Assembly (NCBI GenBank): GCA_016291135.1
Contig: JAEFAE010000019.1
Location: forward strand, 1 to 45,387
Length of the DNA stretch: 45,387 bases
Direction of reading: 5' to 3'
DNA from: Bacteroidales bacterium
GTDB taxonomy: Bacteria; Bacteroidota; Bacteroidia; Bacteroidales; F082
The notes below the pieces were generated by a model, which did not search any database, was not told the origin of the DNA, and saw nothing but the letters and a program-made list of their open reading frames with translations. Both the position numbers and the translations under genes were made by a program. Below are positions 16,071-25,436 of the stretch, one piece after another; within the stretch, counting starts at the first letter, position 1, and every line of letters starts with the position of its first letter.

Positions 16071-17683
16071 ATGAAACAGGGTGCATGGATCGGTTTTGTT
16101 GTTGCGCTGCTGATGGCGGCTTGTTCGTCGTCCCCATCGGCTTCGGTGCGCTATGCCTCCCCCGATCCCACTTTGGCGGCCATCGACAGCCTGCTGTGGA
16201 CCCATCCCGACAGCGCCTTTGCGCAGCTTCAGGCCTTTGCCGAAAGCCACGAGGTGGATAGTCTGAACAACTTCAATGGGCATTACTTCCACCTGCTACT
16301 CTCCGAGTTGCTTTATAAGAACGACTACGCCCAGACCAACCGCGACGAGTTGCTCCAAGCTGTGGACTATTATGATTCCCTTGTGGCAGAAGGCGGTTCC
16401 CGTGTCGATGCCGACATGGTGTTTTGGATGCCCGCGCCCATTACATCGATGGTGTGGGCTATTATGAGATGGATAGTGTAATTCCAGCTTGCCGCGAGTA
16501 CCTTCGGGCGGTGGAACTCATGGAGGAGCACTTCGGCGAAGAGGAGCTGATGGGGAAGAAGGCGCAGTTCATGGCGTTGGCATATACCCATTTGACGGCA
16601 TTGTTTTCTGACCAGTATTTGCACGAGCAGGCGATTCATTATGGGAAACAGTCGTTGTTATACTACAAAAGATATGAGGCGACATCATGGCATATATCGT
16701 GGATGTTGAATAGGATCGGTTTGCATTACGATATGATTGAGCAATTAGACAGTGCGGATTATTATTATAAAAATGCGCTGGAAACCTTGTCGGATACCAA
16801 TTGCTTGAATTATCGAGATATTGTTGCTGCAAGATTGTTTTTATCTTATCGTTCAGGAGAACCACTTGGGTTATCGCTTAATCAGATGCGAAACTTACTA
16901 ACCAAGGCAACGGGAACGACAGAACGACTCTCCCGTTATTTATCTATAGGAGAGATTTATTTTCAAGAAAAACAATGGGATTCCGCAAGTTATTACCTAA
17001 AAGCCGTGTATGATTCCACCTCCAGCACTGATATAAAGATATGGTCGGCCAAACATCTCTCTGAAATATACAAACATGAAAGCGACTCTTTGTCCTTCAA
17101 TGTAGACAAATATCTGGCACAACAGGCATGTGTTGGCGACGAAAGGGCAACGCTTCATTCTTCACTTTTGACACTTTGCCAAGACCATGAATTGAAATTG
17201 CTGGAAATCCAGAAAAGGAAACGGATCGAAAAACAATGGAAATGGGTCATACCCGTTTTGGCTTTTGTTGTTTTGTCGTTTGGTTTTATTGCTGTTTTAT
17301 GGGGAAGATCCCATGGAAAACAAGGTTTTTTGAAAGAACCAATTTGTAAAGAAATTCTATTGTTGGTCAGCCAGAATAGCTTCAAGGCAAAAATAGACTA
17401 TAGAATCTATGAATCGTGTGCTCTCAGCCAAGGCCAGTTATTGGAACTGCGAGTTGCTGCAGACCAGCATTTTGATCAGATTACCAAAAGGCTGCTAAAT
17501 CAATACGCCGCTCTGAACAATGACGACATCAATCATTGTTGTCTATGCCTTCTTGGCCTAGAGGAAGCGGCAATTTCAGCCTTGACACAGAAATCATATA
17601 CGGCAGTTTGCGATCGAAACAGGAAGCTAAAACGCCTCTTTGGTACCAATGGCGAGTTGTCGGTATATCTAAGAAATATCTGA
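16071..17683 (+). pseudogene. Frameshifted TPR lipoprotein with C-terminal helical/HTH-like region
   Basis: Two overlapping frames make one protein. Frame 1 (16071-16481) starts with a lipoprotein signal (VALLMAACSSS) and ends out of frame after residue 117. Frame 2 carries on (LDARAHYIDGVGYYEMDSV...) to 17683. Restoring one T in the T-run at 16422-16425 would join ADMVF to LDARAHYIDG seamlessly. The joined product, about 537 aa, has TPR-like helices (for example HEQAIHYGKQSLLYYKRYEA and ADYYYKNALETL), a transmembrane helix (KWVIPVLAFVVLSFGFIAVLWG) and a C-terminal helical region ending YTAVCDRNRKLKRLFG. This is the layout of Bacteroidota TPR/HTH membrane regulators. It may be a true pseudogene, a sequencing error or, less likely, -1 frameshifting at GTTTTGG. 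GC falls sharply from about 16560 onward. Confidence 0.85.
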
Positions 17684-17730
17684 TTACCAATTATTTATTT
17701 CTGTCCGTACCATTCCGTACCATCTTTTAA

Positions 17731-17762
17731 TTGACAAATAAGCCAATACGTGCATACTTTTG
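17731..17762 (+). promoter_or_regulatory. Promoter of the DUF3244-like gene
   Basis: TTG at 17731-17733, 21 nt, then TACTTTTG at 17755-17762: a good Bacteroidota -33/-7 pair. It rules out the TTG at 17731 as a start codon and supports ATG 17788. Confidence 0.65.
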
Positions 17763-17787
17763 GAATGCATCATCAATTATTGTGCTT

Positions 17788-18165
17788 ATGCGTAATACAA
17801 GTTTTAGATCATTGGCTTTTGCATTATGTGCCGTTTTGATGGCAACAAGAATTTTTGCAAATAGCTCTACTCCATTTGAAGGACATGTTCAGGTGCCCAT
17901 AAAGGCATCTCAAGTCCAAGGCGCGCCCAAAACAAACTCCATCTTGGCCTCTATAAACGGCCACGTCCTCACGGTGACGTTCACCGAGAACCTCGGTGAC
18001 GTCCAGATCGACATCACCACCGCCTCGGGCGGTGCGGTAAGCTACGGCCACGTCTGGACCCCCAACAGCTACATCGCCTACATCCCCAACACGGGTGACT
18101 ACGTGGTCACCATCACCCTCGGGAACGGCGACGAGTACTACGGCGAGTTCGAGGTGACGGATTGA
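17788..18165 (+). CDS. Small secreted protein, DUF3244-like
   Basis: The 125-aa product has a signal peptide (SLAFALCAVLMATRIFA) and a single beta-sandwich-like domain with NGHVLTVTFTENLGDVQIDI, GDYVVTITLGNGDEYYGEF; this pattern is that of DUF3244 proteins, small exported Bacteroidota beta proteins of unknown role. The start ATG 17788 is 25 nt after the -7 box. The signal-peptide half is AT-rich, whereas the domain (from about 17930) is very GC-rich, so the gene may be mosaic. In Bacteroidota such genes often sit beside TPR/HTH regulators, as here. Confidence 0.75.
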   Translation: MRNTSFRSLAFALCAVLMATRIFANSSTPFEGHVQVPIKASQVQGAPKTNSILASINGHVLTVTFTENLGDVQIDITTASGGAVSYGHVWTPNSYIAYIPNTGDYVVTITLGNGDEYYGEFEVTD

Positions 18166-18297
18166 TTCTATTTCTTCCCAACGCTGACGTAAACGCCGAG
18201 CGTATTCATTCCGATTCTTCGTCAAAGAATTACCCCTTTTCAACTTATATCAATGGACGACAACCAACCTATTTATCAACCCTAAAAATATAACACC

Positions 18298-20007
18298 ATG
18301 AAAAAACTTGTACTTTCAATCTGCGTGCTGATCGGATTCGGATCGGCACTCATGGCCCAGCAGATCCCTTACTCCTTCATCGAGGCCAACAACGTGCGGG
18401 GCCGTATCCTCGGCAACGGAAGTCTCTTCCACCCCGGTGTAAACAACGAAGCGCCTTCTTGGGAGGTCCCCAAGGGCAGCGGCCTGTCAACCCTCTTCCA
18501 ACAGTCCCTCTGGGTGGGCGGCCTCGAATCGGGGCAGCTGCATCTGGCCGGGCAACGCTTCGGACAGGACGGTGAGGACTATTGGTCCGGCCCGTTGCGA
18601 CTTGAGGACGCCACCACCACCCCTGAGATGGTGGAGAAGTTCTCTCACGTATGGAACGTGACCAAGGCTGAAATAGAGGCCTTCATCGCCCATCACGGCG
18701 AGGCAGGCAACACCGTCCCCGACGACATCCTGACCTGGCCCGCCCACGGCGACGAGGGGTATGCCGACAACCTCGCCCCCTTCGTCGATGTCGACGGCAA
18801 CGGCATCTATCAACCCGAGATGGGCGACTACCCCGACATCAAGGGCGACCAGTGCCTGTTCTTCATCTTCAACGACAGCTACCTCGACCATACCGAGTTC
18901 GGTGGCGAGAAATTGGGCATCGAGGTCCATGCCATGGTCTATGCCTACGCTACACCGCAAGACGAAGCACTCAACAACACCGTGTTCTTCGACTACAAGA
19001 TCTTCAACCGCTCCGACAAGACCTATACCGACGCCTACGTCGGCCTTTGGAACGACTGGGATGTCGGCAACGGCTGGGACGACTACGTGGGCTGCGAGGT
19101 TCACCGCAGCGCCACCTTCGCCTACAACGGCAACACCGTCGATAACTACTACGGCGAGAACCCTCCCGCACAGGTGTGCAAGGTCCTGGCCGGACCCTTC
19201 ATGGATCCCGACGGCATCGACAACCCCGCCTATGACGGCGACTGCGCCAGCCTCGACGGCAACGCCCAGGCCCTCAACGGAATGAACTTCGGCAACGGCG
19301 TCGTCGATGACGAACGCCTGGGCATGGCCAGCTTCATCAGCACCCTCAACGGCAGCGAAGACAACGGCGACCCCCAAAATGCCGCACAAGCCTATAACAA
19401 CCTGTTGGGCTTGTGGAAGGAAGGAAACCCCATGAGCTACGGCGGCAATGGCCTTGAAGGCACCGTCGGGCCCGCCTGCCATTACCAGTATCCCGGCGAC
19501 ACCGACCCCTGCAATGTCGGCACCGAGGGTGTCGCTCCCAACGGTGGCTTCAACGAGGCCGGCCACTATTGGACGGAAACGGAAGCGGGTAACATCCCCA
19601 ACGACCGCCGCGGCCTGACCGCCATGGGTCCCTTCACCTTCGCCGCCGACGCCATGCAGGAGATCGAGTTCTCCGTCATCACGGTCTTCGCAAACGAAAA
19701 AGCCTCCGCCTTCGAGCGCATCGGCGAATACATCGACCGGGTCGCCAACTTCTCCGGCTACCCAACGACCAGCGTGATGGAGCATGGCGAGACCAACGGC
19801 GAAAGCCTGAAGCTCTACCCGAACCCCACCCATGACCAATTCAACGTGGAAGGAACGGGACACCTGACCGTCACGAACGTGCTGGGACAACAAGTCCGCT
19901 CCATGGAAATCGATGGGATCACCCCGGTAAAACTCCCGGAAGGCATCTACTTCCTCCGTCTGGAACAGGAAAACAGCGTGAAGACCGGCAAGATCGTCGT
20001 CAGATAA
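18298..20007 (+). CDS. T9SS-secreted surface protein with type A sorting domain
   Basis: The 569-aa protein starts with a signal peptide (MKKLVLSICVLIGFGSALMAQ) and ends with a type A T9SS sorting domain, about residues 495-569: YPNPTHDQFNV, VTNVLGQQVRSM, LPEGIYFLRLE, KTGKIVVR. The middle resembles large Bacteroidota surface proteins with Asp/Asn-rich loops (DVDGNGIYQPEMGDYPDI, WNDWDVGNGWDDYVG) that may bind calcium. No enzymatic domain is recognised. It should cross the outer membrane by T9SS and lose the sorting domain on the surface. It follows the DUF3244-like gene after 132 nt. Confidence 0.85.
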   Translation: MKKLVLSICVLIGFGSALMAQQIPYSFIEANNVRGRILGNGSLFHPGVNNEAPSWEVPKGSGLSTLFQQSLWVGGLESGQLHLAGQRFGQDGEDYWSGPLRLEDATTTPEMVEKFSHVWNVTKAEIEAFIAHHGEAGNTVPDDILTWPAHGDEGYADNLAPFVDVDGNGIYQPEMGDYPDIKGDQCLFFIFNDSYLDHTEFGGEKLGIEVHAMVYAYATPQDEALNNTVFFDYKIFNRSDKTYTDAYVGLWNDWDVGNGWDDYVGCEVHRSATFAYNGNTVDNYYGENPPAQVCKVLAGPFMDPDGIDNPAYDGDCASLDGNAQALNGMNFGNGVVDDERLGMASFISTLNGSEDNGDPQNAAQAYNNLLGLWKEGNPMSYGGNGLEGTVGPACHYQYPGDTDPCNVGTEGVAPNGGFNEAGHYWTETEAGNIPNDRRGLTAMGPFTFAADAMQEIEFSVITVFANEKASAFERIGEYIDRVANFSGYPTTSVMEHGETNGESLKLYPNPTHDQFNVEGTGHLTVTNVLGQQVRSMEIDGITPVKLPEGIYFLRLEQENSVKTGKIVVR

Positions 20008-20050
20008 CAAGATGACGATTTAATAACAGCTTTTCATTGTTTACAATAAT

Positions 20051-20082
20051 CGAGGGTGGCTGAATCACATCAGCCACCCTCG
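20051..20082. terminator. Bidirectional terminator hairpin between T9SS gene and elbB
   Basis: A perfect 13-bp stem (20051-20063 with 20070-20082) with a 6-nt loop lies between convergent gene ends. The T-tract is poor on both sides. Confidence 0.7.
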
Positions 20083-20106
20083 TTGCTATTTCATGGTATG
20101 GTGTTT

Positions 20107-20763
20107 TTATGAAAGCGTTTCCAGCACCGCCTCCACCATGTTGTAGGCGCCGTCGTAAACATCTTTCAACGAGGCATCGAGCATGAACGCCGGGGTGGTG
20201 AACACCAGCTCCTCGTTATCGGCACACACATCGCCATGCTCGGTCTGCACGTGTTCGGCACCCCAAGCCCTGACATGATTGGCGACATCGGTGCCTTCAG
20301 CGCCCAACGTGACGCAAACCCCTGGAATCAGCCGGGCCAACATCACGGGAGCGATGCACATCGCACCGATGGGTTTCTTGGCCTCATGCATCTCGAGGAT
20401 GGCGCGAGTCACATCGGGTTGCACGATCATGTCGGCACCCTTGAAGGCATAGTCGCAGAGGTTCTTGGCTGCGCCGAAGCCGCCCGGGAAAAACAAGGCA
20501 TCATAGTCCTCCGCCTTAAACTGCTCGATGGGCAGGATGTTGCCTCGAGCGATACGGGCCGCCTCCGTCATAATGTTGCGTTTGGCGTTGGCCACCTTGT
20601 TACCGGTGACATGGTCGATCACCTCCGCCTGCGGACGGTCGGGAGCAAAGCATTGGTATTCACATTGATGTTGGTCGATGGCGAGCAACAACGAAACGGC
20701 CTCGTTGATCTCGGCACCGTCTTTATGGCCGCAACCGGCCAGGATGACTGCAAATCTTTTCAT
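20107..20763 (-). CDS. elbB: ElbB-type glyoxalase (DJ-1/PfpI superfamily)
   Basis: This 218-aa class I glutamine-amidotransferase-like protein of the ElbB family is annotated as isoprenoid biosynthesis glyoxalase. Family landmarks are AVILAGCGHKDGAEI at the N-terminus, the DALFFPGGFGAAKNL turn and the nucleophile elbow IGAMCIAPVM (Cys about residue 135). In Escherichia coli ElbB has glyoxalase activity on glyoxal in vitro; the in vivo role is uncertain. The start ATG 20763 is 8 nt after the sdaA stop, so it is the second gene of an sdaA-elbB operon. Confidence 0.95.
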   Translation of the reverse strand: MKRFAVILAGCGHKDGAEINEAVSLLLAIDQHQCEYQCFAPDRPQAEVIDHVTGNKVANAKRNIMTEAARIARGNILPIEQFKAEDYDALFFPGGFGAAKNLCDYAFKGADMIVQPDVTRAILEMHEAKKPIGAMCIAPVMLARLIPGVCVTLGAEGTDVANHVRAWGAEHVQTEHGDVCADNEELVFTTPAFMLDASLKDVYDGAYNMVEAVLETLS

Positions 20764-20771
20764 GGCATATC

Positions 20772-21974
20772 TTATTTCATTTGTTCATAATCACGGGCAA
20801 GCCCCCCTTGGGAAGTCTCTTTATATAAGGAAGGAAGGTCTTTGCCGGTCTCCTTCATGGTCTCCACCACCTTATCGAACGACACCCGATGGTGGCCGTC
20901 GGTGAAGGTGGAATAGATGTTGGCATCGAGCGCACGGGCGGCGGCGTAGGCGTTGCGTTCAATGCAGGGGATCTGCACCAGCCCGCATACCGGGTCGCAC
21001 GTCATGCCCAGATGGTGTTCAAGCGCCATCTCGGCGGCATACTCGATCTGCGCCGGGCTACCTCCAAAAAGCTGGTTGGCGGCCGCAGCAGCCATGGCAC
21101 AAGCCACGCCCACCTCCCCTTGACAGCCCACCTCGGCGCCCGAGATGCTGGCATTGGTGCGCACGATGTCGCCCACCAGGCCTGCGGTAGCCAAGGCCCT
21201 GATGATACGGATATCAGAGAAGTCATAGCTCTTGGAGAGGTGATACAGCACGGCAGGCATCACACCGCAAGAGCCACAGGTGGGGGCGGTGACGATCTTG
21301 CCGCCCGAGGCGTTCTCCTCGGAGACGGCGAGGGCGTAGGAATAGACCAAGCCACGGCTTTGCAGGGTATGCGAGAAGCCTTTCGCCTTCACATGATACA
21401 TGGCGGCCTTACGAGCCAAGTGTAGCGGCCCGGGCAACACCCCTTCCTGCTGAAGGCCGTGCTCCACGGCGGCTTTCATCACCTGCCACACCTCCATCAG
21501 GTAGTCTTCCACCTCTTTCTGCTTTTCATATTCATAGACGTATTCCCAATAGGTACGCCCATTCCGTTCACACCAGTCGAGGATATCGGTCATCTTGTTC
21601 ATCGGATAGACGTCGGCAGACACATACCGCTTGCCCTCCTCGGCAAGGTCGCCCCCGCCGATGCTGAACACCGTCCACGTATCGAGGATGCGCCCGTCCT
21701 GATCCATGGCTCTGAAGAGCATGCCGTTCGGATGGAACGGAAGGACGATGTCGGGACACCACAGGATACGGGTAGGACGCTTGAGGGTGTTGAGGATGGC
21801 CACGTCGGTCATGTGGCCTTTGCCGGTGGCGGCCAGGCTTCCATAGAGGGTCACGTCGAACGCCTTGGCCTCGGGATGACGTTCGTTGAAAATCTCAGCG
21901 GCTTTCTGCGGACCCATGGTATGGCTACTGGAAGGCCCTATGCCGATTTTATAGATGTCTTTGATGGTTTTCAT
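20772..21974 (-). CDS. sdaA: L-serine ammonia-lyase (serine dehydratase)
   Basis: This oxygen-sensitive 4Fe-4S enzyme deaminates L-serine to pyruvate and ammonia. The frame extends to 22019, but the minus-strand -7 box TATCTTTG (22017-22024) and the family N-terminus favour ATG 21974 (MKTIKDIYKIGIGPSSSHTMGP), 400 aa. The single-chain alpha/beta organisation is present: IGPSSSHTMGP at the start, APTCGSCGVMPAVL, and the cysteine-containing LGMTCDPVCGLVQIPCIERN segment that holds cluster ligands. elbB follows 8 nt downstream. Confidence 0.95.
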   Translation of the reverse strand: MKTIKDIYKIGIGPSSSHTMGPQKAAEIFNERHPEAKAFDVTLYGSLAATGKGHMTDVAILNTLKRPTRILWCPDIVLPFHPNGMLFRAMDQDGRILDTWTVFSIGGGDLAEEGKRYVSADVYPMNKMTDILDWCERNGRTYWEYVYEYEKQKEVEDYLMEVWQVMKAAVEHGLQQEGVLPGPLHLARKAAMYHVKAKGFSHTLQSRGLVYSYALAVSEENASGGKIVTAPTCGSCGVMPAVLYHLSKSYDFSDIRIIRALATAGLVGDIVRTNASISGAEVGCQGEVGVACAMAAAAANQLFGGSPAQIEYAAEMALEHHLGMTCDPVCGLVQIPCIERNAYAAARALDANIYSTFTDGHHRVSFDKVVETMKETGKDLPSLYKETSQGGLARDYEQMK

Positions 21975-22016
21975 GATAGTAGGGTAAAAGGTCGGAATCG
22001 ATGGTCCGAAAACATA

Positions 22017-22024
22017 CAAAGATA
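22017..22024 (-). promoter_or_regulatory. -7 box of the sdaA-elbB operon
   Basis: Minus-strand TATCTTTG, about 42 nt before the sdaA ATG at 21974. Confidence 0.65.
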
Positions 22025-22087
22025 GGGCTTTCGTGTAATAGAACCACCCGTGTTTTTAAAAAAATGAAAAAAAATTCTTTTTTTTCC

Positions 22088-22116
22088 TTGCAGTTCCGAA
22101 AAAAGTTGTACTTTTG
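22088..22116 (+). promoter_or_regulatory. Promoter of tRNA-Ala
   Basis: TTG 22088-22090, 18 nt, TACTTTTG 22109-22116; about 20 nt upstream of the tRNA. Confidence 0.65.
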
Positions 22117-22136
22117 CACCGCAAAACAAAGCAAGG

Positions 22137-22213
<77 letters not shown>

Positions 22214-22214
22214 G

Positions 22215-22245
22215 ACACCGCTGAAGATTCGGCGGTGTTTTTTTA
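22215..22245 (+). terminator. Terminator after tRNA-Ala
   Basis: The stem ACACCGC/GCGGTGT (22215-22221 with 22232-22238) is followed by T-rich sequence. It overlaps the last codons of the convergent GH95 gene. Confidence 0.8.
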
Positions 22246-24453
22246 TTGGTACCGGCTTCGCACGGCATAGCGTCTCACCTTCCCGTCTTTCCAGTAACAA
22301 TCCACCACCTGGCCGCCTCGGGTGCAAAGGCCCTTGAAATGGCCCTCGCTCCAGAAAGGAGGCAAGGCCGGTAGCAACACCAAGGTGTCGCCATGACTTT
22401 GCAACAGCATCTCGACGATGCCGGCGGTCCCGCCCAAATTGCCATCGATCTGGAAGGGAGGATGGGCGCAGAACAGGTTGGGATAGGTGCCGGCACGATG
22501 GGTGCCATCCAATTGAATGGCAGGCTCCAACAACTGTCTCAGAAGATGATACGCATGGTTGCCATCGCCCAGGCGCGCCCAGAAACAGAGTTTCCAAGCC
22601 CGTGACCACCCTGTGCCTTCATCACCGCGACGGAGCAAGGTCTGCCGGCAGGCCTCCAGCAACGTCGGATTGTTGGAGCAGGCAAGGGACGAGCCGGGAT
22701 AGAGCCCGAACAGGTGTGACACATGACGGTGATGGGGATCCACCTCACGATAGTCTTTCAGCCATTCCATCAAAGCACCCGATTCGCTGACCTGCATCGG
22801 CGGGAACTTCGACTGCGCCCTCCGGAGGCTGTCGCAAAAGGCCTCGTCACGACCCAGGATCGTCGCCGACCGACAGACGGCATCGTATAGCTCGCCGACA
22901 AGCTGCACATCCATGGTGCTGCCCATGCACACGCTGACCGGCGTGCTGTCGTTGAGGTAGAAGGCGTTCTCCGGCGAGGTGGTGGGCGCCGTCACAAGCC
23001 ATCCGTGCTCGGGCTCTTCAATCATCGCATCGAGGAAGAAACGCGCCGATTCACGCATCAAAGGATAGGCCGCTTCCAGGAAAGCCGTGTCTAAGGTATA
23101 TTCATAATGCCACCAGGCATGCAAGGCCAGCCACGCCCCTCCCGTGTTGGTGGCGCCCCAAGAGGGATGTTCGCCAGGCGCAGTGAAGTGCCATGGGTTG
23201 CACACGACATGGGCCACCCATCCCCTGGCGCCGTAAAACGACTGGGCGGTCTGCCGCCCCGACGCCATCAAGTCCTCCGCAAAACGAATCAGGGGAAGGT
23301 GCAGTTCCGAAAGGTTGCAGACCTCGCAGGGCCAGTGGTTCATCTCCACGTTGATGTTCAGATGATAGTCGCCGTTCCAAGGCGTCTGTATCGTGTTTGC
23401 CCACAGTCCCTGTAGGTTGGGCGGCAACAGATCCTCCCGGGTAGAGCTGATCAGCAGATAACGTCCGAAGTGGAAATAGCAGACGGGAAGCCAGGGATCG
23501 TCGTTGACGAGAAAAACCCGCCAGTGTTCCTTTACGGTGAGTGCTTGGTTTGAAGGCGTGCCGACTTGCAGTTCCACCCGGTTGAAGAGCGCACCGAAAG
23601 AGGCCAGATGATCCTCGCGCAGCCGATCATAGCCCTTCGCCATGGCCGCCTCCAGGTGTTCGTTGACATAACGCTCAGGATCTTCGCAGAAGAAGTCGGT
23701 GGCCGCACAGAAATAAACGACCGCTTCCGTATCACTGACGCTGACGGTCCGGGCCTTGGCAAAGTACCGCATCCCTTCCACACCCTCGACATGGCTGTCG
23801 AGCTGACCGCACATCACCACCCCGTCATCGTCTTTATATACCTCGGCCTTCTCTTGTCTGGAAAGCGCCAGCTGAAAGGTGGCAGGACCCGTCAACCGCA
23901 CCACCGCCACATCATCGTGACGGGAGATAAAAGCCTCGCGATGGTATTGGACACCGCCTTTTTCGAAGCACACCGAGGCGGTAGCCTGATCGAGACACAG
24001 CGCCCGTTGGTAGTGGGTGATCGTGTCTTCATCGGGATAATGGAATGACAGCGTCATCGTACCCAGGGTCTGGTAACAACCAAAAGGCACATTAGCCCCC
24101 TGCCCATGGCCAGAGCCTTCGCCACCACAGACGAAGGTCTCGTACATCAGCTGCTGGGCCAGGTCGTTCCTCCCCTCCTTCAGCAGACGTTGGATCTCAG
24201 GCAACGACTGCAACGCCTTGGGGTTACGGTCGTCGGAGGGCGCTCCCGACCACAGCGTGATGTCGTTTAACACGATCGTCTCTGCCTCGACACCCCCATC
24301 GGGCATCATGCCGAGATGGCCGTTGCCCAGCGGGAGACATTCCTCCCAGATCTCGGCCGGCCGATCATAGCGGAGGACCCAAGGCTCAGAAGCAGCCTCA
24401 TGACAGGCACTGAGCGACACGGCGATGGCAAGGAAGAGCAGCAGCCTTTTCAT
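22243..24453 (-). CDS. Glycoside hydrolase family 95 (alpha-L-fucosidase-type) lipoprotein
   Basis: GH95 enzymes remove alpha-1,2-linked L-fucose (some act on L-galactose) from glycans such as mucin O-glycans or xyloglucan. The 736-aa product has a lipoprotein signal ([10 protein letters not shown]) and the family N-terminal motif [11 protein letters not shown] with [11 protein letters not shown]. Catalytic-region landmarks include [10 protein letters not shown] (Asn366 and Asn368), Glu495 in TTSPENAFY and Asp670 in FQIDGNLGG, corresponding to the acid and the base-assisting residues of known GH95. The sequence is slightly shorter than typical (about 780). ATG at 24453 overlaps the previous gene's stop (ATGA), so translation is coupled. 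It probably acts in the periplasm or at the cell surface in fucosylated glycan use. Confidence 0.93.
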   Translation of the reverse strand: MKRLLLFLAIAVSLSACHEAASEPWVLRYDRPAEIWEECLPLGNGHLGMMPDGGVEAETIVLNDITLWSGAPSDDRNPKALQSLPEIQRLLKEGRNDLAQQLMYETFVCGGEGSGHGQGANVPFGCYQTLGTMTLSFHYPDEDTITHYQRALCLDQATASVCFEKGGVQYHREAFISRHDDVAVVRLTGPATFQLALSRQEKAEVYKDDDGVVMCGQLDSHVEGVEGMRYFAKARTVSVSDTEAVVYFCAATDFFCEDPERYVNEHLEAAMAKGYDRLREDHLASFGALFNRVELQVGTPSNQALTVKEHWRVFLVNDDPWLPVCYFHFGRYLLISSTREDLLPPNLQGLWANTIQTPWNGDYHLNINVEMNHWPCEVCNLSELHLPLIRFAEDLMASGRQTAQSFYGARGWVAHVVCNPWHFTAPGEHPSWGATNTGGAWLALHAWWHYEYTLDTAFLEAAYPLMRESARFFLDAMIEEPEHGWLVTAPTTSPENAFYLNDSTPVSVCMGSTMDVQLVGELYDAVCRSATILGRDEAFCDSLRRAQSKFPPMQVSESGALMEWLKDYREVDPHHRHVSHLFGLYPGSSLACSNNPTLLEACRQTLLRRGDEGTGWSRAWKLCFWARLGDGNHAYHLLRQLLEPAIQLDGTHRAGTYPNLFCAHPPFQIDGNLGGTAGIVEMLLQSHGDTLVLLPALPPFWSEGHFKGLCTRGGQVVDCYWKDGKVRRYAVRSRYQ

Positions 24454-25037
24454 GCCGTGGTCCTTTGATCGTTCGACGGTTGTTGTTTTCTCAGCTTCTC
24501 AGGAAGGGCGGTCGGATAACCCAGTTCGCTCCAGCGGATGCCATACCTTTTGCCGAAATAGTCCTTGGCATGACGGTTGGCGCGGAGCTCTGTCCAAAAT
24601 ACATTATGGTCGCCTTTTCCCATGGCGCTGACGAGGCTCGACAGGCCGATCACCGGGAGATACAGCGGCCCGAAACGTTGGCTGTCGGCGGTATGGCCGA
24701 ACTCATGCATGCAGAGCTGGTTGCTGAGCACCAGGCCCTTGTCGCCTTCCCGCAGCCCGTGACCATCCCAAAGATCGACGAAGGAGCCCAGCGACACCCC
24801 CATGCAGCCGTCCCCCTTGATCTTGGTCGCGAAGGTGATGCCGCCCAGGGTATCGACCCGGTCCACCTGTCCTACCAACGCCCGTCCCAGTGTAAAGAGC
24901 CAGCCGGTCATGGTCTGTGGCAGCTCCCAAGTAAACCTTGAGACCAGTTGCCACGCCCGTCCCCAGAACGACCGTTGGGGGTCGGTACGGAAGAGGCCTA
25001 GGCAGATTTTGGCGGCATTGTGGAGATAACGGGGCAT
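24450..25037 (-). CDS. Hypothetical protein with HEFGH metalloprotease-like motif
   Basis: The frame extends to 25268, but the promoter and composition place the start at ATG 25037 ([10 protein letters not shown]), 195 aa. The key segment is [20 protein letters not shown] with a nearby [16 protein letters not shown] fits the HExxH zinc-peptidase pattern, and the (H)EYGHxxQSxxxGPLYL signature recurs in uncharacterised Bacteroidota and Clostridia proteins. [15 protein letters not shown] may give a further ligand (Glu). It ends by ATGA overlap with the GH95 start. No signal peptide is evident. Substrate and role are unknown. Confidence 0.75.
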   Translation of the reverse strand: MPRYLHNAAKICLGLFRTDPQRSFWGRAWQLVSRFTWELPQTMTGWLFTLGRALVGQVDRVDTLGGITFATKIKGDGCMGVSLGSFVDLWDGHGLREGDKGLVLSNQLCMHEFGHTADSQRFGPLYLPVIGLSSLVSAMGKGDHNVFWTELRANRHAKDYFGKRYGIRWSELGYPTALPEKLRKQQPSNDQRTTA

Positions 25038-25097
25038 TTTCGAGTTCTTCAAGAATGGTTGGGCAATCTGGTTGAGACGTTCAACATTTGTTGATTG

Positions 25098-25134
25098 CAA
25101 AGATACGGTGTTTTTGGAACAAAACGTATCTTTG
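25098..25134. promoter_or_regulatory. Divergent promoter pair
   Basis: The minus-strand -7 TATCTTTG (25098-25105) drives the HEFGH-GH95 operon and the plus-strand -7 TATCTTTG (25127-25134) drives the Imm32-like gene. Together they form an inverted repeat CAAAGATAC...GTATCTTTG, so the two transcripts diverge from a 37-bp symmetrical region. Confidence 0.7.
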
Positions 25135-25167
25135 CGGCATAACCATCTCATAACTGCACGAAAAACC

Positions 25168-25377
25168 ATGACATTCCATTGGATCGACGGCTTCACGATC
25201 AACGTAGCCATTGACGGCAACACGGTCGTCATCAAGGCCAACAAGGAGGGACTCCTTTCCTTGGCCAATCACCTGAAGACCCTGGCGGAGGAACCTGTTT
25301 CCGGGTCCCATTTTCATCTAGATGAATACAACTCGCTAGAGGACGGCTCCGCGGAGCTCATCGTGGAAAAGATTTAA
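25168..25377 (+). CDS. Imm32-like immunity protein, 69 aa
   Basis: ATG 25168 (MTFHWIDGFTINVAIDGN) follows the -7 box by 33 nt. The pattern VVIKANKEGLLSLANHLKTL, then GSHFHLDEYNSLEDGSAELIVEK, resembles from memory the Imm32 (PF15566) family, small cytoplasmic proteins predicted to neutralise polymorphic toxins. Nearly the last 64 bp are duplicated as a remnant at 26349-26412. A toxin-like MuF-C gene lies convergent immediately downstream, but no polymorphic-toxin delivery gene is nearby. Immunity function is a family prediction only. Confidence 0.7.
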   Translation: MTFHWIDGFTINVAIDGNTVVIKANKEGLLSLANHLKTLAEEPVSGSHFHLDEYNSLEDGSAELIVEKI

Positions 25378-25406
25378 CCAGGTGTAGAATTTTTTTTGTT
25401 TTTCTC

Positions 25407-25436
25407 TTGACAAATCAAGAATCTTTTGTATTTTTG
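25407..25436 (+). promoter_or_regulatory. Candidate promoter antisense to the MuF-C-like gene
   Basis: TTG 25407-25409, 19 nt, TATTTTTG 25429-25436 form a well-spaced Bacteroidota promoter reading plus-strand into the 3' end of the minus-strand gene 25415-26026. The TTG is inside a small hairpin (25405-25420). It may also be a chance match in AT-rich sequence. Confidence 0.4.

Noticed and set aside
18487..20010. 507-aa minus-strand ORF opposite the T9SS protein
   Set aside because: A GC-rich coding sequence often leaves a long open antisense frame; the repetitive Val/Gly/Ala/His translation has no domain, and the plus-strand gene has a signal peptide and sorting domain.
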